Shown here piece after piece: positions 61,013-64,000 of a stretch of DNA of 64,000 nt. The stretch is taken from positions 1 through 64,000 of the forward strand of contig JAGXGH010000069.1 in assembly GCA_024636835.1 (NCBI GenBank), written 5' to 3'. The position numbers and the translations under genes were made by a program. How positions within the stretch are numbered: position 1 is the stretch's first letter; each line of letters begins with the position of its first letter. The notes beneath the pieces were generated by a model. It did no database searches, was not told the DNA's origin, and was given only the letters and a program-made list of their open reading frames with translations. Origin of the DNA: Verrucomicrobiales bacterium (GTDB taxonomy: Bacteria; Verrucomicrobiota; Verrucomicrobiia; Verrucomicrobiales; SLCJ01).

Positions 61013-62362
61013 TCACTCCGAGTCGCCATCCCGCTCGTTCCAACGCTCGTTCCAACGCTTGCGCCAAACGGCTCGCGATAACTTCCCTCGCGCATCTGCC
61101 CTAAGCTCAGAAGTCACCCACCACTCGCGCGGGCATTGCCACGTCGCCAGCACCTCGGCACAGCGCGACTTGATGTCATTCAATACCGCCTCCTCAACGG
61201 CAAGTGGCGACACCACCGCCACGATCTGCTGCTCCCTCGCTTGATCTGCACAATCCACCCCGAAGACCAACACCTCATCCACCAAAGGCGACGCCTTGAT
61301 CACCGCCTCGATGCGCGCCGGTGAAATTTTCCGCCCAGCCACATTAATCATATCGTCCACTCGACCCATCAGGAAAACCTCGTCACCGACCAACCTCGCC
61401 AAATCGCTTGTTCTAAACACACCGCCACCAAGCACGTCGGCCTCCACTCCGCCGTGATACCCAGCCGCCACCGCATCGCCGCGCACCTCAAGACAACCCT
61501 CGTCATTCGTCGACACCTTCGCCGCAGGCATCACCTCGCCCACAAAGCTCGCATCCTCACGCGGACTACTAGATCCATCGTAGGCAATCCCTCCGCACTC
61601 ACTGGATCCGTAAAAATTATGAATCTTCACCCCGGCAGAATCGAAGACCTCTCGCTCGAGCGCCATCGGCAAGGGGGCACCAGCAGAGACAGCCGTCCCC
61701 AACTTACCCGCGAACTCCACGACGATACCAGCACGATGCCATACCAACCACATCGCCGGCACTGCCGCCAGTGTGCACTGATCATTGACCGCAGCCAACA
61801 CATCGCGCACCGCCTCGGGCAAGTGGGATTTTGCAAACCAAATCGGCACCCCGTGAAGCAGCAAGGGCAGCACCAAATTCGAAAACCCATAAGAGTGCGC
61901 CAAGGAAATCGCCGCCACATTCGGCCGGTCGCGCGACATTTCCATCACTTCCACGATCTGCGCCGCATCCGCCATCAAGGCTGACGCATCAAACATCACC
62001 AACTTCGACGCCCCCGTCGTGCCGGATGTCGATTTCAAATGCACCGTCGATGCCCCGAAAGCTCCCACATCCAGCTCAGGATGATCGCCACGCGCCACAC
62101 TATCCTGCGGCCACACCACCGCACCATCCCGCCAGCCACGCAGCACAGCGACAAGAAATTCCACCCCTCCCCCAGTCACCGACCGCACGTCTCGATCTCC
62201 TACCGGCATGGCTTCCACCTCCGCAGCCAGAGCAAAAAACGTCCACCTCTCACCATCCGCCCACACTGCCACATGATCAGCCAAGTCATCGACCAAACAC
62301 GACCATCGGACGTAAAGTGAAGTAGGTTTATCGTCGTAACCAAGCATACCAATTTCATTCAT
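61013..62362 (-). CDS. AMP-forming ligase / acyl-CoA synthetase-like protein
   Basis: A 449-residue ANL-superfamily adenylating enzyme. Motifs: LKSTSGTTGASKLV (A3), HNFYGSSECGGIAY (A5), TSDLARLVGDEVFLMGRVDDMINVAGRKISP (A7-A8). The C-terminal subdomain is complete but the catalytic-Lys region reads ADARGKLSRAVWRKRW, consistent with A10. It is rather short at the N-terminus. The substrate is probably an aromatic or fatty acid, loaded to CoA or an ACP. A 12-bp tandem repeat at the end gives WNERWNER. Divergent from the beta-ketoacyl synthase, and the pair recalls aryl-polyene or fatty-acid-derived pigment clusters. Confidence 0.85.
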   Translation of the reverse strand: MNEIGMLGYDDKPTSLYVRWSCLVDDLADHVAVWADGERWTFFALAAEVEAMPVGDRDVRSVTGGGVEFLVAVLRGWRDGAVVWPQDSVARGDHPELDVGAFGASTVHLKSTSGTTGASKLVMFDASALMADAAQIVEVMEMSRDRPNVAAISLAHSYGFSNLVLPLLLHGVPIWFAKSHLPEAVRDVLAAVNDQCTLAAVPAMWLVWHRAGIVVEFAGKLGTAVSAGAPLPMALEREVFDSAGVKIHNFYGSSECGGIAYDGSSSPREDASFVGEVMPAAKVSTNDEGCLEVRGDAVAAGYHGGVEADVLGGGVFRTSDLARLVGDEVFLMGRVDDMINVAGRKISPARIEAVIKASPLVDEVLVFGVDCADQAREQQIVAVVSPLAVEEAVLNDIKSRCAEVLATWQCPREWWVTSELRADARGKLSRAVWRKRWNERWNERDGDSE

Positions 62363-62572
62363 GCACCCAGCCCGACAAGTTTTCAATCCTACAACACGGG
62401 ATCTGCATAATCACCAACTTCCATCAATCACACTTTTACCTAGTGGACAAGAGGACCAGATAACCAAAGCATTGTAAAACGTATGTTGTTGATCAAGATA
62501 ACCAATGCCTATTGAATATTGACCGATGACCCATCAGTTCATCCTGTAAATCCTGTCAAACATTACCACACT

Positions 62573-63838
62573 GTGCAGTCTCCAACCGACATCGTAATCA
62601 CCGGCGTAGGCATCCTCACCGCCATGGGGCGCGGATGGCGTGAAAACGCCGACGGCTTCCGCGAAGGACGCAACGCTCTGCGATCTATTGATCTATTTTC
62701 GACCGAAGGCCAACGCGTCCATCACGGTGGACAAGCCGAGGTGCCGGACATCGGCGAAATTCCGATCGCGGAGAACCTACCGAAGCGCCGCGCCGCAAGA
62801 GCCGACCGTCCGACGCGGATGCTTCTCACCGCCGCCGATGAAGCGATCACCGCTTCTGGTATTGAGCGTGAAATGCTCGCCGACGGCATGTTAATGCTCG
62901 GCACCTCAGCTGGCGCGATGATGGTAGGCGAAGAGTATTTCTCCGAAGCCCACGCTGACCGCAAGGGCGGGCAAGCGACCCGCTCGCATATCTATCAGCC
63001 GCAGGTCCAAGCCGCCGTGCTCGCGGAAGCATGCGGCATTCAACGCCCCGCACAAATCATCGCCAATGCCTGCGCCAGTGGAGCGAACTCGATCGGCCAC
63101 GCGCTTCAATATATCAAAACAGGTCGCGCGGAAATCGCCGTCGCCGGCGGCTACGACGCTTTGGCAAAACTCGTCTTTGCCGGATTCGACTCACTCCAGG
63201 CGCTCAGCACCGAAGATGTTCCGCGCCCCTTCGACGCCAAGCGCCAAGGGCTCGCCATTGGAGAGGGTGCCGCACTCTTCGTCATCGAAACCCGCGCCCA
63301 CGCCGAGGCACGTGGAGCGGGCGACAAAATCCTCGCTACCGTCGCTGGCTACGGCGCAACGACTGACATCCATCACCTCACCCAACCAAATCCAGAAGGC
63401 GACGCCGCACTACAATCCATGACCGAAGCTTGCGCCATGGCGGGAGTCACAGCTACCGACCTCGAATACATCAACTCCCACGGAACCGGCACACCACTCA
63501 ACGACATCGCCGAAGGACGGGCCATCCAACGCTTCGCATGTGATGAAGTCGGGACGATTGCCGTGTCCTCCACCAAGGCATCGATAGGTCACCTCCTCGG
63601 CGGTGCCGGAGCCGTAGAGGCAGCCATCACCGTGATGGCTCTGACCGAAGGATTTCTCCCACCGACCACCACTGTCATAGAACCCGACGAAGTCTGCACC
63701 TTCGAGCTCATCCGAGAACCTACCAATCGCAACATCACTACCGCCCTCACCAACTCCTTCGGCTTCGGCGGAGCCAATGCGACGGTCGTCCTGAAAAAGG
63801 AGGTCAAGAGTCAATCGTCAAAAGTCATCAGTCAATAG
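62573..63838 (+). CDS. Beta-ketoacyl-ACP synthase family protein
   Basis: A 421-residue FabF/KAS II-type condensing enzyme from a GTG at 62573 (a TTG at 62519 would add 18 residues of repeat-like DNA). The active-site Cys is in ANACASGANSIGHAL, His in NSHGTGTPLND and KASIGHLLGGAGAVEA, ending in TNSFGFGGANATVVL. All three catalytic residues are present. The last 13 residues (VKSQSSKVISQ) read like trailing non-coding DNA. Likely elongates an acyl chain on an ACP; more cluster genes may follow the window. Confidence 0.9.
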   Translation: MQSPTDIVITGVGILTAMGRGWRENADGFREGRNALRSIDLFSTEGQRVHHGGQAEVPDIGEIPIAENLPKRRAARADRPTRMLLTAADEAITASGIEREMLADGMLMLGTSAGAMMVGEEYFSEAHADRKGGQATRSHIYQPQVQAAVLAEACGIQRPAQIIANACASGANSIGHALQYIKTGRAEIAVAGGYDALAKLVFAGFDSLQALSTEDVPRPFDAKRQGLAIGEGAALFVIETRAHAEARGAGDKILATVAGYGATTDIHHLTQPNPEGDAALQSMTEACAMAGVTATDLEYINSHGTGTPLNDIAEGRAIQRFACDEVGTIAVSSTKASIGHLLGGAGAVEAAITVMALTEGFLPPTTTVIEPDEVCTFELIREPTNRNITTALTNSFGFGGANATVVLKKEVKSQSSKVISQ

Positions 63839-64000
63839 GATCAGCCGCACACATCTCCCACCTTCTTGTTCTTCCAGACCTTCTGGTGAAAATGAATTCT
63901 TAGCCGCAAAAAGGCACAAAATTCGCAAAAAAGAGATTCGCGCCGAACCAACTCATCAATTCGCACGATCACAATGAATTACCATCAGGTTTTTCATGGT
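63839..64000. other. Window edge, no gene recognised
   Basis: About 160 bp with an A-rich stretch (GCCGCAAAAAGGCACAAAA). No coding frame or hairpin with a T-run is evident; the next gene, if any, lies beyond the window. Confidence 0.5.

Noticed and set aside
61031-61055. Tandem CGCTCGTTCCAA repeat
   Set aside because: A 12-bp duplication inside the C-terminus of the ligase gene that only doubles WNER; no wider significance seen.
62519-62572. Extending the ketosynthase to the TTG at 62519
   Set aside because: The extra 18 codons cover ATCCTGTAAATCCTGTC, a repeat-like non-coding sequence, and lie before the conserved start of the fold.
1-64000. tRNA, rRNA, CRISPR array or riboswitch
   Set aside because: No cloverleaf, rRNA core, regularly spaced direct repeats or recognised riboswitch consensus was found by reading the intergenic spaces on both strands.

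Overview
The window reads as a chromosomal segment of a Verrucomicrobiota bacterium, probably an aquatic polysaccharide degrader. The evidence is three PEP-CTERM proteins ending in an IPEPS / LLGGLG / RRR tail, an ECF sigma factor of the Rhodopirellula/Verrucomicrobium type, paired planctomycete-type cytochrome and DUF1501/DUF1552 proteins, a formylglycine-type sulfatase, and several carbohydrate esterases and glycosidases with Tat or Sec signals. No rRNA, tRNA or CRISPR array was seen.

Bases 1-33 kb are accessory. A small membrane-anchored orphan gene lies between two ~107-bp direct repeats. A DUF1501 / cytochrome-DUF1549-DUF1553 operon follows, then an SGNH hydrolase, a Gfo/Idh/MocA oxidoreductase and a SASA esterase. 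At 8.2-14.2 kb is the most interesting system: a SASA esterase, two PEP-CTERM proteins, an ECF sigma factor and its FecR-type anti-sigma partner. The esterase, the PEP-CTERM protein at 10076-10825 and the anti-sigma factor share the same ~190-residue beta-rich module; the second PEP-CTERM protein appears to be a more diverged member. The divergent promoter region plus the sigma-gene start is duplicated, leaving a 24-codon sigma relic next to the first PEP-CTERM gene. Downstream are a sulfatase, a sialate O-acetylesterase, a DUF1552/DUF1592 operon, a GH29 fucosidase, an esterase with an apparently circularly permuted SGNH insert, a metallophosphoesterase, a third PEP-CTERM protein, a GntR-type regulator and a GH127-like (DUF1680) enzyme. 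Together they suggest uptake and breakdown of a sulfated, acetylated, fucose- or arabinose-containing glycan. The island holds several decayed gene copies (SGNH, GntR regulator, sialate esterase), so it is in flux.

Bases 33-51 kb are mostly core genes: S9 peptidase, U32 peptidase with a ferredoxin, PabB, a TPR-like membrane protein, a pseudokinase-FGE fusion, amidase, NAD(P)HX repair enzyme, SppA, CPBP protease, ThiL, TsaE, TsaB and two Hsp20 genes behind a sigma-54-like promoter. A short inverted-repeat element sits between tsaE and tsaB, and a related element sits at 18 kb.

Bases 51-64 kb hold a transglutaminase / DUF58 / FecR-beta-helix / outer-membrane-barrel gene row divergent from a CHASE2 adenylate cyclase, then an AMP-forming ligase divergent from a beta-ketoacyl synthase that may begin a lipid or polyene cluster beyond the window.

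Several dispersed repeat families (TAATACC stop-codon palindromes, an ATTCGCCGCGCA element, a CACTTTTACAAG element, and the GAATGGC inverted-repeat elements) mark the intergenic spaces.
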